Part shown: one piece after another, positions 1-8,181 of the stretch
How positions within the stretch are numbered: the first letter of the stretch is position 1
Layout: the number at the start of each line of letters is the position of its first letter
From: Candidatus Rokuibacteriota bacterium
GTDB lineage: Bacteria; Methylomirabilota; Methylomirabilia; Rokubacteriales; CSP1-6
Direction: 5' to 3'
Length of the DNA stretch: 36,206 nt
Assembly (NCBI GenBank): GCA_016193045.1
Contig: JACPSW010000096.1
Span: forward strand, 1 to 36,206
The notes under the pieces: generated by a model
Told to the model about the DNA's origin: nothing
The model's input: the letters and a program-made list of their open reading frames with translations, nothing else
Databases searched by the model: none
Translations under genes and position numbers: made by a program

Positions 1-684
1 GATCACGGGGATCCCGACCGTGTCCACCACTTGGGGGATGAGCGTGAGCCCGCCGACAGCCCCGATCTCGGGAGAGGGGGGCTTCACGACGGTCGAGCGA
101 TGCCCGCCGGCTTCGCCTCCCTGGACGACGACGGCGTCCAGGCCCGAGGCTTCGACGGCGCGGGCATCCTCCGCCGTGCTGACCATGGCGATGACCTTGA
201 TCCCCCGGCGATGGCACTCGGCCACCATCTCGCGGCCGGGGTTGCCGAGGCCCACGCTGAAGACCGGCACGCCCTCGTCGAGGATGACCTGGAAGGCCTC
301 GGGGATCAGGTCGGGCGGCGGCGCCGGGCGGTCCGACACGGCGGGGAGACCCAGCTCCTTCCGGATCGGATTGAGGGCCGCATGCACGGCCTGAACGGCG
401 TCGTTCGAGATCCGCTCGGCCGGCACAGGAGGACGCATGTCGGGCGGGATCAGGAGGTTGACGCCGAACGGCCGGTCCGTCCTCTGCCGGATCTCGCGGA
501 TCGCCTGGCGAACCTGGTCGGCCGTGAGCCTCACCGCGGCCACGATCCCCAGTCCGCCGGCGTTAGAGACCTCTGCGGCGAGGTCTGCTCCGGCGACCCC
601 GCCCATGCCGGACTGGATGATCGGATACTCGATGCCCAGGAGATCGCACAATCGGGTTCGCAGCACCGGACGCTGAGTCGTCAT
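1..684 (-). CDS. Nitronate monooxygenase-like flavoprotein (3' part beyond window)
   Basis: The 228 visible residues are the N-terminal part of a nitronate monooxygenase / 2-nitropropane dioxygenase-type TIM-barrel FMN enzyme. This family oxidises alkyl nitronates, but many members act on unknown substrates. Visible hallmarks are an N-terminal strand ending GIEYPIIQSGMGG (residues 18-30) and the FMN/active-site motif QGGEAGGHR (188-196), which carries the family's catalytic His. The ATG at 684 overlaps the stop of the upstream acyl-CoA ligase as ATGA, so the two are translationally coupled. The reading frame is open to base 1, so the C-terminal third lies outside the window. The substrate cannot be read from the sequence. 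Confidence 0.9.
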   Translation of the reverse strand, partial: MTTQRPVLRTRLCDLLGIEYPIIQSGMGGVAGADLAAEVSNAGGLGIVAAVRLTADQVRQAIREIRQRTDRPFGVNLLIPPDMRPPVPAERISNDAVQAVHAALNPIRKELGLPAVSDRPAPPPDLIPEAFQVILDEGVPVFSVGLGNPGREMVAECHRRGIKVIAMVSTAEDARAVEASGLDAVVVQGGEAGGHRSTVVKPPSPEIGAVGGLTLIPQVVDTVGIPVI

Positions 685-2339
685 GGCTGACCCTCCCGGC
701 CGAACTCCTGAATGGCCTGCTCGCGGAGCTTGGGCTTCTGGACCTTGTCGCCGTGGGGACCGGGCGTCCGCGGGACGTCCTTCACGAGCCGGATGTGGCG
801 CGGGATCTTGTAGGAGGCGATCTTCCCTTTGCAGTGGGCCACGAGCTCGGCCTCGCCCAGGATCTCGCCTTCTTTGGGGATCACGTAGGCCACCGGCGCC
901 TCGCCCAGCCTCACGTCCGGGACGCCGACCACGAAGGCCTGGTAAACCTTCGGGTGAGCCATCAGGAACTCCTCGATCTCGCGCGGCGCCACCATGAAGT
1001 GGCTGATCCGGAGCACCTCCTTGAGCCGCCCCTTGAAGATCGTCCGCCCCGCCTCGTCCTGGACGGCGAGGTCGCCGGACCGGAACCAGCCGTCCTCGGT
1101 GAGCGCCTTCGCCGTCTCCTCGGGCTTCTTGTAGTAGCCCCGGGTCACGAGCGTGCCCCGGTGCTGGAGCTCGCCCTCTTCCCCCGGCTTGCACGGCTGT
1201 CCCGTTTCGGGGTTCACGACGCGGACCTCGAGGCCCGGGGCGGGCCAGATGCCCGGCAGTTTCCGGCTCTCGGCAGGCTCGTCGAGGTCGTGGTAGAGGG
1301 CGAGCGCGTTCACCTCGGTCATCCCGTAGGGCTGGAAGGCCTGGCCGAGGCCGACCCGCGCGACGACCTCGTCGAAGAGACTCTGGGCGCCGCCGCTGGT
1401 CATGGCGACGCCGCCCGTGCGGAGCGACGAGCGGTCGTAGCGGTCGAGGTCCGGATGCTCCAGGACGCCGAGGACCATCGCGTCCACGGCGTTCCAGACG
1501 GTGATCCGCTCCTTTTCCATGAGATAGAGCGCCGCGCCGGGATCGAAGACTTCCATCAGGACGAGGCAGGCGCCGTGGGTGAACGCGGTCAGCGGGATGT
1601 TGACGCCGCCCCAGGTTCCGGAAAAGGGCAGCGCGTGGAGGACGCGATCGCTGGGCGTGAGCCGCAGCTGGGCGCCGCAGTTCCAGCCGTGGGGGAGGCA
1701 GTTGGCGTGGCTGATCATGGCGCCCTTGGGGAAGGAGGTGGTACCGGAAGTATAGAGGATCGTGAAGACGTCGTCCGCCGTGACGCGCGCGCCGGCGGCC
1801 TTGAGATCGTCGTCGGACCTGTCGCCGGCGTCCAGCACATCCTGGAGACGCAGCGTTCCCGGATAGGGGTCCTCGGCATCCACGATGACGCGCCTCAGGA
1901 GCGGGAACTTCCCGGCGTGGAGCGCGCCGGGCTCGGCGTTCTTGAGCTCGGGCAGCACCCCGTCGAGGACTTCGAGGAAGTCGACGGGACCCAGATGGTC
2001 GGTCAGGATCAGGGCCGCGGCGTCGGACTGCTCAAGAATGTAGGACAGCTCGTGGGCCTTGTAGCGGGTGTTGAGCGCCACCACCGTGGCGCCGAGCGTG
2101 GCGCAGGCGTGCTGGGCGACGAGCCAGGCGGGGCGGTTGGGGAGCCAGAGGGCGACCTTGTCGTCCTTCCCGATTCCCAGCGCGACGAGCCCTCGGGCCA
2201 GGCGGTGGACCCGCCGCCGGAGCTCGCGGTACGTGATCCGCTCGTCCGCGGAGACGATGGCGGGGCGCTCCGCGAAGCGCGCGGCCGCCTCGTCGAGCAT
2301 CTGGCCGACGGTCCTTCCCGTGAACGGATTGGCTCTCAT
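681..2339 (-). CDS. AMP-forming acyl-CoA synthetase (class I adenylate-forming ligase)
   Basis: A 552-residue ANL-superfamily enzyme that activates a carboxylic acid to acyl-AMP and then acyl-CoA. The phosphate-binding loop is YTSGTTSFPKG (196-206). An adenylate-binding region with PYGMTE follows, then the hinge/A8 region GWFRSGDLA and a Lys-containing C-terminal lid. The lid motif reads PRTPGPHGDKVQK, about three residues longer than the usual PRTxxGK, although the catalytic Lys seems to be kept. Length is normal for fatty or aromatic acyl-CoA ligases. The ATG at 2339 lies 10 bases after the amidohydrolase stop and its own stop overlaps the nitronate monooxygenase start, so it sits mid-operon. 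Acid specificity cannot be assigned. Confidence 0.93.
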   Translation of the reverse strand: MRANPFTGRTVGQMLDEAAARFAERPAIVSADERITYRELRRRVHRLARGLVALGIGKDDKVALWLPNRPAWLVAQHACATLGATVVALNTRYKAHELSYILEQSDAAALILTDHLGPVDFLEVLDGVLPELKNAEPGALHAGKFPLLRRVIVDAEDPYPGTLRLQDVLDAGDRSDDDLKAAGARVTADDVFTILYTSGTTSFPKGAMISHANCLPHGWNCGAQLRLTPSDRVLHALPFSGTWGGVNIPLTAFTHGACLVLMEVFDPGAALYLMEKERITVWNAVDAMVLGVLEHPDLDRYDRSSLRTGGVAMTSGGAQSLFDEVVARVGLGQAFQPYGMTEVNALALYHDLDEPAESRKLPGIWPAPGLEVRVVNPETGQPCKPGEEGELQHRGTLVTRGYYKKPEETAKALTEDGWFRSGDLAVQDEAGRTIFKGRLKEVLRISHFMVAPREIEEFLMAHPKVYQAFVVGVPDVRLGEAPVAYVIPKEGEILGEAELVAHCKGKIASYKIPRHIRLVKDVPRTPGPHGDKVQKPKLREQAIQEFGREGQP

Positions 2340-2348
2340 GACGGCGGA

Positions 2349-3203
2349 TTATTCTACCCCGAACAGCCGGGCGGCGTTCCGGTAGGCGACCGTCTGGGCG
2401 ACCTCCGGCGGCAGCTCGCCCAGGATGCGGCGCGTCCACGCCAGCAGGCGGTCGAGGGTCGCCGGCTCGAACAGGCGCGGCGCCCAGACGTCGATCCCCA
2501 TCAGAAAGCGGTCGGGGAACTTCTCGATCAGCGCCTTCCACGCGGGATCGAGCGGGCCCTTCTCGGAGGCGAGCCGGGGCGTCCGCTGGTAATGCATTCC
2601 CGAGAGATCCACGCGCAGGTTGGGGTTCCGGGTCAGCAGGCCTTCCAGCAGCGCTGGCTCCGCGCTTCCCCCGTGGGCCAGGACGATCACCGCCTTCGGA
2701 TGCTTCCGGAGGGCGGCTTCGAGCGCCGAAGCCGCCGCGGCGGTCAGCTCACAGTGGATGACGACGGGGAGCCCGTGCTTCCCGGCCACTTCGAGCACCC
2801 CGGCGAAGGCCCGGTCATCAGCCCGGCGGTCGATCTTTCGTGATTCCTGGCGGAGGTGAACCTCCCCCACCGCGCGGTACTGTCGCGAGCCGAGGAGGGC
2901 GTCCAGCTTCGACGCCTGGCCGGGGCCGAGCGGATCCGCGACCGGCGCTCCCTGGATGATCCGGTCGGGGTAGCGCTTGGCCGCGGCGGCGATCCACTCG
3001 ACGTCCTGCTTCTGCACGCCCCCGACGCCGAGGAGGACCACCTTGCCCACGTTGTGGCGCCTCATGGCCGCCACGTAGGCGTCCAATACTTGAAGATTCG
3101 GCAGGTGCGAGTGGGCGTCGATGAGCGGCCCCCCGAACGGCGCCTGGGCCACCGCGGCGAGGGGGGCGCTCAGGACCAACAGGAAGGCGAAGACAACGCT
3201 CAC
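2349..3203 (-). CDS. Exported amidohydrolase (amidohydrolase_2/TatD-like TIM barrel)
   Basis: A 284-residue metal-dependent hydrolase-fold protein. A hydrophobic signal-like segment (about residues 2-20, ending AVAQA) precedes the metal site motif DAHSH (29-33). Further barrel strands follow, with VIHCE, VLAHGG and a late MGIDVW, which provide the usual His, His and Asp ligands. The start is GTG, two bases after the stop of the upstream HicB-like gene. The n-region has almost no positive charge, so secretion by a standard Sec signal is plausible but not certain. It lies in an operon with an acyl-CoA ligase and a nitronate monooxygenase, suggesting organic-acid or lactone/amide catabolism; the substrate is unknown. 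Confidence 0.8.
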   Translation of the reverse strand: MSVVFAFLLVLSAPLAAVAQAPFGGPLIDAHSHLPNLQVLDAYVAAMRRHNVGKVVLLGVGGVQKQDVEWIAAAAKRYPDRIIQGAPVADPLGPGQASKLDALLGSRQYRAVGEVHLRQESRKIDRRADDRAFAGVLEVAGKHGLPVVIHCELTAAAASALEAALRKHPKAVIVLAHGGSAEPALLEGLLTRNPNLRVDLSGMHYQRTPRLASEKGPLDPAWKALIEKFPDRFLMGIDVWAPRLFEPATLDRLLAWTRRILGELPPEVAQTVAYRNAARLFGVE

Positions 3204-3205
3204 GG

Positions 3206-3376
3206 TCAGGGGGAGGTCCGTTTGCCGCCCTGTTTCAGATGAAGCTCCAGGGCATCGAGGAGGCGGACGAGCGCCTCCTTCTCGGTGTGGCCGGTGGCAT
3301 TGACGCCCGGATACTCCACGGCCTTGGCCTGAAACTCGCCCGCCTCGTCCTGCTCGACGATCACCTCCAGCCGCAT
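3206..3376 (-). CDS. Small HicB-like protein
   Basis: A 56-residue protein with the single alpha/beta HicB/DUF1902-like fold pattern. A first strand RLEVIVEQDE is followed by a second strand ending EYPGV, a polar turn and the helix TEKEALVRLLDALELHL. The C-terminal DNA-binding domain of full HicB antitoxins is absent and no HicA toxin (dsRBD-like, with conserved His) is adjacent. The ATG at 3376 is 42 bases from the divergent dehydratase start, and the stop is two bases before the amidohydrolase GTG, so it heads the leftward operon. It could be an orphan antitoxin-like domain or an unrelated small regulator. Confidence 0.55.
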   Translation of the reverse strand: MRLEVIVEQDEAGEFQAKAVEYPGVNATGHTEKEALVRLLDALELHLKQGGKRTSP

Positions 3377-3383
3377 CGCGCCG

Positions 3384-3393
3384 ATGATATCAT
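3384..3393. promoter_or_regulatory. Perfect 10-bp palindrome in divergent intergenic region
   Basis: ATGATATCAT sits in the 42-base gap between the leftward HicB-like operon and the rightward dehydratase gene. Its position would suit a shared operator, but a 10-base palindrome is short and may be chance. Confidence 0.25.
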
Positions 3394-3418
3394 GGCGGGT
3401 GGTTTGGAGGGACCCCAC

Positions 3419-4501
3419 ATGGAGCGACAGTTTCCCACGATCGCCGACGAATCCCTGGCCGAGCTCCGCCGCTTCATCGGCCAGCCGGTGCGCCGCCCCG
3501 AGCCCTACATCGAGGTGGCCACGCGCGACTCGATCCGCCACTGGGCCCACGGGATCGGGGACCGCAACCCCTTCTGGGTCGAGCACGGCGTGGCGCCGCC
3601 CACCATCCTCTTCGCCATGGACCGCATCGTGTCGGGATACGTGGGAGGCCTCCCGGGCATCCACGCCATGTACGCCGGGACCGATTTCCGTTGGAGACTC
3701 CCGATCCGCGAAGGAGACCGGGTGGTCGGGGAGAGCGCGCTGCTCACGCTGGTCGAGAAGGCCTCGACCTTCGCCCGGCGCGCCATCCAGCAAACCTACC
3801 GCACGACCTTCACCAATCAGCGCGGCGAACTGGTGTGCGAGGCCGACTCCTGGTGCTTCAGAACCGAGCGCGACACCGCGCGGGAGCGGCGCAAATACGG
3901 AGCCGTCGAGGGGCATCATTACGCGCCTGACGAGATCGAGCGCATTCGCCTCGCCTACGCGAACGAGGAGATCCGCGGGACGACCGCGCGCTACTGGGAA
4001 GACGTCCGGGTGGGCGACGCGCTTCCACCGATGGCGAAGGGGCCGCTGACCGTGACGTCGGTCATCGCCTTCATCCAGGGATGGGGAAGCCTCTACGTGC
4101 GCGCCCACGGGCTCGCCTTCGACATGTTCGAGCGCCACCCGGCGCTCGCCATCCCCAATGCCTTCGGAGTGCCCGAGCCCCCCGAGCGAGTTCACTGGGA
4201 CGAGGCGTTCGCGCGGGCGGTGGGGGTGCCGGGGGCGTACGACTACGGTCCCGAGCGCGTGGCCTGGCTGGGGCACCTGGTGACGAACTGGATGGGCGAC
4301 GACGGCTTCCTCCGGCGGCTCAACGTCCAGGTCCAGCGCCACAACCTGATCGGGGACACCACGTGGTGCCGGGGACGCGTGGCCGCCAAGGCCATCGTGG
4401 AAAATCGCGGCGAGGTCACGCTCGAATTGACCGCGGTGAACCAGCGGGACGAGGTCACGGCGGCCGGCCAGGCCACGGTCGTCCTCCCCCGGCGGTCGTG
4501 A
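3419..4501 (+). CDS. FAS1-like/MaoC two-domain acyl dehydratase
   Basis: A 360-residue double hot-dog protein. The first half has the hydratase N-domain pattern, with VATRDSIRHWAHGIGDRNP at residues 33-51 and a GTDFRWRLPIREGD strand. The second half starts near residue 191 with YWEDVRVGDALPP and ends with the strand-rich NQRDEVTAAGQATVVLP. Such proteins hydrate or dehydrate enoyl-/3-hydroxyacyl-CoA. I chose the ATG at 3419 because GGAGGG at 3406-3411 is well spaced; the open frame runs further upstream but overlaps the divergent gene. It is followed after 95 bases by a CoA-transferase, consistent with CoA-thioester catabolism. Confidence 0.88.
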   Translation: MERQFPTIADESLAELRRFIGQPVRRPEPYIEVATRDSIRHWAHGIGDRNPFWVEHGVAPPTILFAMDRIVSGYVGGLPGIHAMYAGTDFRWRLPIREGDRVVGESALLTLVEKASTFARRAIQQTYRTTFTNQRGELVCEADSWCFRTERDTARERRKYGAVEGHHYAPDEIERIRLAYANEEIRGTTARYWEDVRVGDALPPMAKGPLTVTSVIAFIQGWGSLYVRAHGLAFDMFERHPALAIPNAFGVPEPPERVHWDEAFARAVGVPGAYDYGPERVAWLGHLVTNWMGDDGFLRRLNVQVQRHNLIGDTTWCRGRVAAKAIVENRGEVTLELTAVNQRDEVTAAGQATVVLPRRS

Positions 4502-4509
4502 CCGTGCTC

Positions 4510-4572
4510 GGGGGGGGGCTCCGCCCCCCTTCCGATTCCTCCCCCCGTGGATTGCGCGGGCAAAGCCCGCGC
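4510..4572. repeat. Two GC-rich hairpins between dehydratase and CoA-transferase genes
   Basis: The first hairpin is GGGGGGC (4513-4519), loop TCC, GCCCCCC (4523-4529). The second is GCGCGGGC (4554-4561), loop AAA, GCCCGCGC (4565-4572), a perfect 8-bp stem. Neither has a T tract, so they look more like dispersed palindromic spacer elements than intrinsic terminators. Confidence 0.5.
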
Positions 4573-4596
4573 TCGAACGTGCGCGGGGTCTAGAAC

Positions 4597-7173
4597 GTGA
4601 CGATGCGCGAACGGAATGCTGGGGCGCTGGCAGGCCTCAGGGTCGTCGAGGTGGGGGAGTTCGTCTCGGCTTCCTACTGCGGCCGGCTTTTGGCGGGACT
4701 GGGGGCCGATGTGATCAAGGTCGAGCCGCCCGAAGGGGACCCGGCGCGCCGCCACGGTCCATTTTCCCGCGACGAGCCCCACCCCGAGCGGAGCGGCCTC
4801 TTCCTCGCCCTCAACGCGGGCAAGCGCGGCGTGACGCTCGACCTCGACTCGGCCGCCGGCCGCGCCCGCCTGGGCGCCCTGCTCGAGACCGCCGACGGCC
4901 TCGTCGAGAATCTTCCCATCGAGCCGCTCGAGGCGCTCGGCCTGACCCCCGAGGAGACGCGGCGGCGCTGGCCGCGCCTCGTCCACGTGTCCATCACGAC
5001 GTTCGGCCGCCGCGGCCCCTACGCCCGGTTTCGCGGCCACGCGCTCCAGGCCTCGGCCGCCGGCGCCGCGAGCATCACGATCGGCGAGCCCGAGCGCGCG
5101 CCGCTGCCCCTGCCGGTCTCCCAGCCCGATTACCAGGGGGGCGTGAACGGCGCCATCGGCTTCCTCCTGGCCTGCCTCGCGCGCGAGCGGAGCGGGCGCG
5201 GCCAGCACGTGGACGTGGCCACCGCCGACGTGGTCGCGTTCTACGGGGGGATCACATCCACCATGTACACGACGCAGGGGATCCCGTGGAGGCGCGAGGG
5301 GCACCGCGCCTCCCGCTCGGGCGGGTATTATCCCTACACGATGCTGCCATGCAAGGACGGCTACCTCTGCATGATCACGCGCTCCGGCCACCCCTGGAAG
5401 AAATTTGTCGAGGCCATGGGCAATCCCGCGTGGACGCGGGATCCCCGCTACCAGGACCGGGCACTCATGGGGCGAGAGTATCCGGGTGAGGTGGATGCTC
5501 TCCTTGCCCCCTGGCTCGAGGAGCGGACCTCGGATGATCTGCTCCGGATCTGCCGGGAGGGCGGCATTCCCTTCTCGGTGGTGCGCGCCGCCCCGGGGGT
5601 CGCGGCCTGCCCTCAGCTGGCCGCGCGGGGCTTCTTCGTCGAGATCCACCGCCCGGAGGCAGGAACGCTCCGGTATCCCGGCGCACCGTGGCGGCTGTCG
5701 AAAACGCCGTGGCGCACCGACCGCCCCGCCCCCCTCCTCGGCGAGCACACCCCCCAACTCTTCGTGGAGGGAGGCCTGTGGGAGGCGTCGGACGGGGCAC
5801 CCCACGGCGCGGAGCGCACCGCGGAACTTGCGCCGGAGTTCGGCGATTCACCTCGAAGCGATGCCGGACATCGCGCTCGCGGGAGTGAGCACCGTGGGGT
5901 TGTCCGACGACAGGACCCACAGGCCAAGCATCGCCCGCTGGACGGTGTGCGGGTGGTGGACTTCGGCTGGGTGGCCGTGGGCCCGGTCCTCGCGAGCGTG
6001 CTGGCCGACTTCGGCGCCGAGGTGATCAAGGTCGAGTCGTCCCGGCGGCTCGATTACTGCCGCCTGATCCCGCATCCTGTCCTCGAGAGCGAGCAGCACG
6101 AGCAGGCGTATGCCTCCCGCGTCGAGGAGATCGACACCGTCCCCATGTTCCACAACTACAACCGTGGAAAGCTGGGGATCACCGTGAACCTGCGGCATCC
6201 GGCCGCGGCGCGGGTCCTCACGCGGCTGGTCGCCACCGCCGACGTCGTCGTCGAGAACTTCTCGCCTCGGGTCCTGAGGGAGATGGGGCTGGACTATCCG
6301 GCGGTCAGGGCCGTGCGTCCTGACCTCGTCATGATCTCCTGCTCGGCGGCGGGCCAGGATGGGCCCTGGAACGACCTCAAGACCTTCGCCCCTTCGCTGT
6401 CGAGCCTGGCGGGTCTCGAGGCGCTCATCGGCTATCCGGAGGAGCGCGTCCTCGGCGCCCTCGCCTTCGGCTATGCCGACCCCTCCAACGCCCATCACGG
6501 CGCGCTGGCGGTGCTCGCGGCGCTCTGGCACCGTGGCCGGACGGGCGAGGGACAGTACATCGACATGTCCCAGCTCGAGGCCACCGCCGGGCTGGCCGTC
6601 GAGCCGCTGATGGACTGGTTCATGAACGGGCGCGTCTGGGGGCGGCAGGGGAGCCGCCACCTCTCGATGGCCCCGCACGGCCACTACCCGTGCCGCGGCG
6701 ACGACGCGTGGGTGGCCATCGCCGTCGAGGACGACGCGGCCTGGTCGCGCCTCGTCGGAGCGCTGGGGAGCTCGGCGCGACTCGATGATCCACGCTTCGG
6801 CACGCTGGGCGGACGGCAGGCCCACCTCGACGAGCTCGACGCGCGCCTGGCGGAGTGGACGCGCGTCCGCGCGCCGTGGGAGGTCACCGAAACGCTCCAG
6901 CGCTCGGGCGTCGCGGCCTTTCCGGTGTATGGTCTGGAGGAGCAGGCGCAGGATCCTCACTTCCGGTCACGCGGGCTCATGGCGTGCCCCGAGCACCCGC
7001 GGATCGGCCCCGTGCCCGTCTTCGCCCACCCGATCAAGCTCTCCGACACGCCCGGCGAGGTCCGCGCCACGGCCCCCATGCTCGGCGAGCACAACGCGAG
7101 GGTCTTTCAGGAACTGCTCGGAATCACGACCGAGGAGATCGCCCGCCTCAGCGCCGCCGGCATCATCGCCTGA
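4597..7173 (+). CDS. Tandem (fused) CaiB/BaiF class III CoA-transferase
   Basis: An 858-residue protein with two complete class III CoA-transferase domains, at about residues 10-400 and 446-858. Single-domain family members are about 400 residues. These enzymes move CoA between organic acids through an Asp-bound anhydride/thioester. Each half starts with the family pattern GLRVVEVGEF or GVRVVDFGW and contains ADVIKVE/AEVIKVE. Each also keeps an Asp at the catalytic position: D178 in QPDYQGG and D628 in YADPSNAHHG. The linker of about 50 residues is charged and looks unstructured. The start is GTG at 4597 or ATG at 4603. It follows the dehydratase gene. It may work as a pseudo-dimer in one chain, unlike the usual interlocked homodimer; substrates are unknown. 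Confidence 0.92.
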   Translation: MTMRERNAGALAGLRVVEVGEFVSASYCGRLLAGLGADVIKVEPPEGDPARRHGPFSRDEPHPERSGLFLALNAGKRGVTLDLDSAAGRARLGALLETADGLVENLPIEPLEALGLTPEETRRRWPRLVHVSITTFGRRGPYARFRGHALQASAAGAASITIGEPERAPLPLPVSQPDYQGGVNGAIGFLLACLARERSGRGQHVDVATADVVAFYGGITSTMYTTQGIPWRREGHRASRSGGYYPYTMLPCKDGYLCMITRSGHPWKKFVEAMGNPAWTRDPRYQDRALMGREYPGEVDALLAPWLEERTSDDLLRICREGGIPFSVVRAAPGVAACPQLAARGFFVEIHRPEAGTLRYPGAPWRLSKTPWRTDRPAPLLGEHTPQLFVEGGLWEASDGAPHGAERTAELAPEFGDSPRSDAGHRARGSEHRGVVRRQDPQAKHRPLDGVRVVDFGWVAVGPVLASVLADFGAEVIKVESSRRLDYCRLIPHPVLESEQHEQAYASRVEEIDTVPMFHNYNRGKLGITVNLRHPAAARVLTRLVATADVVVENFSPRVLREMGLDYPAVRAVRPDLVMISCSAAGQDGPWNDLKTFAPSLSSLAGLEALIGYPEERVLGALAFGYADPSNAHHGALAVLAALWHRGRTGEGQYIDMSQLEATAGLAVEPLMDWFMNGRVWGRQGSRHLSMAPHGHYPCRGDDAWVAIAVEDDAAWSRLVGALGSSARLDDPRFGTLGGRQAHLDELDARLAEWTRVRAPWEVTETLQRSGVAAFPVYGLEEQAQDPHFRSRGLMACPEHPRIGPVPVFAHPIKLSDTPGEVRATAPMLGEHNARVFQELLGITTEEIARLSAAGIIA

Positions 7174-7380
7174 CTTGGGCGCCGGCCCGCTGAACATCCC
7201 ATCTTTGTTTGGCCGGGGAGGCGCTCCCGCCTCGCCCGGAGGGACGAGTCCCGGAGGGACAGGACCACGTCCTCAGCAGTTGTCTGGCAGAAAATGATGA
7301 ATGCCCGCGAGGCAATAGGCAGGCATCTGTTTTCTGATAGCGGTTTGCATCGACTTTTTCGCAAAACCATTTCGGCGACG
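7174..7380. other. Gene-poor spacer with small hairpins
   Basis: No convincing gene is seen. The left part has three short inverted repeats in a row: GAGGCG/CGCCTC at 7218-7233, GGGAC/GTCCC at 7241-7252 and AGGAC/GTCCT at 7261-7273. The right part (about 7280-7380) is clearly less GC-rich than the rest of the window, suggesting non-coding or acquired DNA. Confidence 0.5.
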
Positions 7381-7524
7381 CTAGGGTTCTACTAGGCTCC
7401 CGCACCCGAAGCTGTGGGTCGCCATGAGCACGGCGCCGCCCTTGCCCTTGAAGTCCAGCAGGACCTCTTCGAGCCACTTCTTGCCCTGCTGGTCGAGCCC
7501 GGCGTAGGCAGCGTTCCCCTTCAC
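7381..7524 (-). pseudogene. C-terminal remnant of an ABC-transporter ATPase (CcmA-like)
   Basis: A 47-codon open stretch reads like the end of an ABC ATPase. A D-loop-like YAGLDQQGKKWLEEVL leads to the H-loop-like AVLMATHS, the spacing seen after Walker B in CcmA-type ATPases. The Walker A, signature and Walker B parts are missing and the frame ends at TAG 7381-7383. No ribosome site or plausible start is present. I infer a decayed fragment; the family assignment is by pattern only. Confidence 0.45.
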
Positions 7525-7595
7525 CTCACTGTATCTAGACTAGCAATGGCCGCATGATGTTCCATTCGGGAGTGTGGACACCGCCCCAACCTGCG

Positions 7596-7892
7596 TCAAT
7601 CCTCCCGAGGGCTCCACTCTCTGCGGCTGGTCATCGCATCGTAAACTTCCTTCCGATGGAGGATGGCAAAAATCCGGACCTCTCGACCGACAATCCTATA
7701 CACGATGCGATAATCGCCGACTCGAAGCTTCCAATATGGGCGGAGAGCGCTTTTCATCGGTGCCCCGTACCGCGTAGGTTCACTCGTCAATCGGGTCTCG
7801 ATCGCGCGCGCCAGCCGCGAACGGATATTCTGGGGAATGCCGTGCAGGTCCTCGTCCCTCACAGCGGGGTGGTAGAAGAGAGTATGAGGCAC
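7596..7892 (-). CDS. RelE/ParE-family toxin
   Basis: A 98-residue protein with the RelE/ParE fold pattern. An N-terminal FYHPAVRDEDL is followed by helices with IRSRLARAIETRL, then the core strands WKLRVGDYRIVYRI and VRIFAILHRKEVYD. The GDYRI/Y-R-I and HRKEVY motifs typify RelE-like mRNA interferases and related mRNA-cleaving or gyrase-targeting toxins. The start is GTG at 7892, immediately after the TAA of the antitoxin gene, so the order is antitoxin then toxin with zero spacing. It probably acts as a growth-arresting toxin neutralised by the upstream protein. Target (ribosome or gyrase) is not decidable here. Confidence 0.85.
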   Translation of the reverse strand: MPHTLFYHPAVRDEDLHGIPQNIRSRLARAIETRLTSEPTRYGAPMKSALRPYWKLRVGDYRIVYRIVGREVRIFAILHRKEVYDAMTSRREWSPRED

Positions 7893-8138
7893 TTAGCGTC
7901 TCGAGCGCCGCTTCCTCCAAACCTGGTCATGCCGGAGCGCTTTTCCACGCTTGAAGGAGCGCTCGCGTTCGTGCGCGACCCATCCCAACGCCACGTCCTC
8001 GGACGATTCGATGGCCTCCCGGATCAGATCGCGGGCCTTGAGGGAAAGCGAGACGCCATCGCGTTCCGCCATTCGCCGAAGGGCCTCGAAAAGCGCCCGC
8101 TCCAGGACCATGTTGACCCGGGGGTTCTTTGTGGGCAT
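7893..8138 (-). CDS. Ribbon-helix-helix-like antitoxin
   Basis: An 81-residue basic protein. The N-terminal strand NPRVNMVLERALFEALRRMA followed by a polar turn and LKARDLIREAIES resembles a ribbon-helix-helix DNA-binding domain. The C-terminal tail, with ALGWVAHERERSF and many Arg/Lys, is the usual toxin-wrapping part. I chose the ATG at 8138 because GGGAGGTG precedes it at good spacing; the frame is open a further 15 codons upstream but that part covers the promoter and operator. It is transcribed before the toxin and probably represses its own operon through the palindrome at 8158-8181. Confidence 0.82.
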   Translation of the reverse strand: MPTKNPRVNMVLERALFEALRRMAERDGVSLSLKARDLIREAIESSEDVALGWVAHERERSFKRGKALRHDQVWRKRRSRR

Positions 8139-8157
8139 CGGTTTCACCTCCCAGGGG

Positions 8158-8181
8158 GAGTGTAGCAGAAGTGTTACACTC
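8158..8181. promoter_or_regulatory. Palindromic operator of the toxin-antitoxin operon
   Basis: Two 10-base arms, GAGTGTAGCA (8158-8167) and the complement of GAGTGTAACA (8172-8181), differ at one position and are separated by four bases. The site covers the -10 box and most of the promoter spacer, the typical place for autorepression by an antitoxin-toxin complex. Confidence 0.65.

Noticed and set aside
31..690. A plus-strand open frame at the left edge
   Set aside because: The minus strand encodes a clear nitronate monooxygenase N-terminus with the GGEAGGH motif; the plus frame has none.
753..2843. A 696-codon open frame on the plus strand
   Set aside because: It is the antisense shadow of the acyl-CoA ligase and amidohydrolase, which show full family motifs; the plus frame has low-complexity Arg/Gly/Glu content and no domain.
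4510..4572. Intrinsic terminator after the dehydratase gene
   Set aside because: The hairpins are strong, but no run of T follows on either strand, so I list them as repeats only.
7554..8165. A 203-codon plus-strand open frame across the toxin-antitoxin genes
   Set aside because: It is antisense to both genes, has no ribosome site and no recognisable domain.
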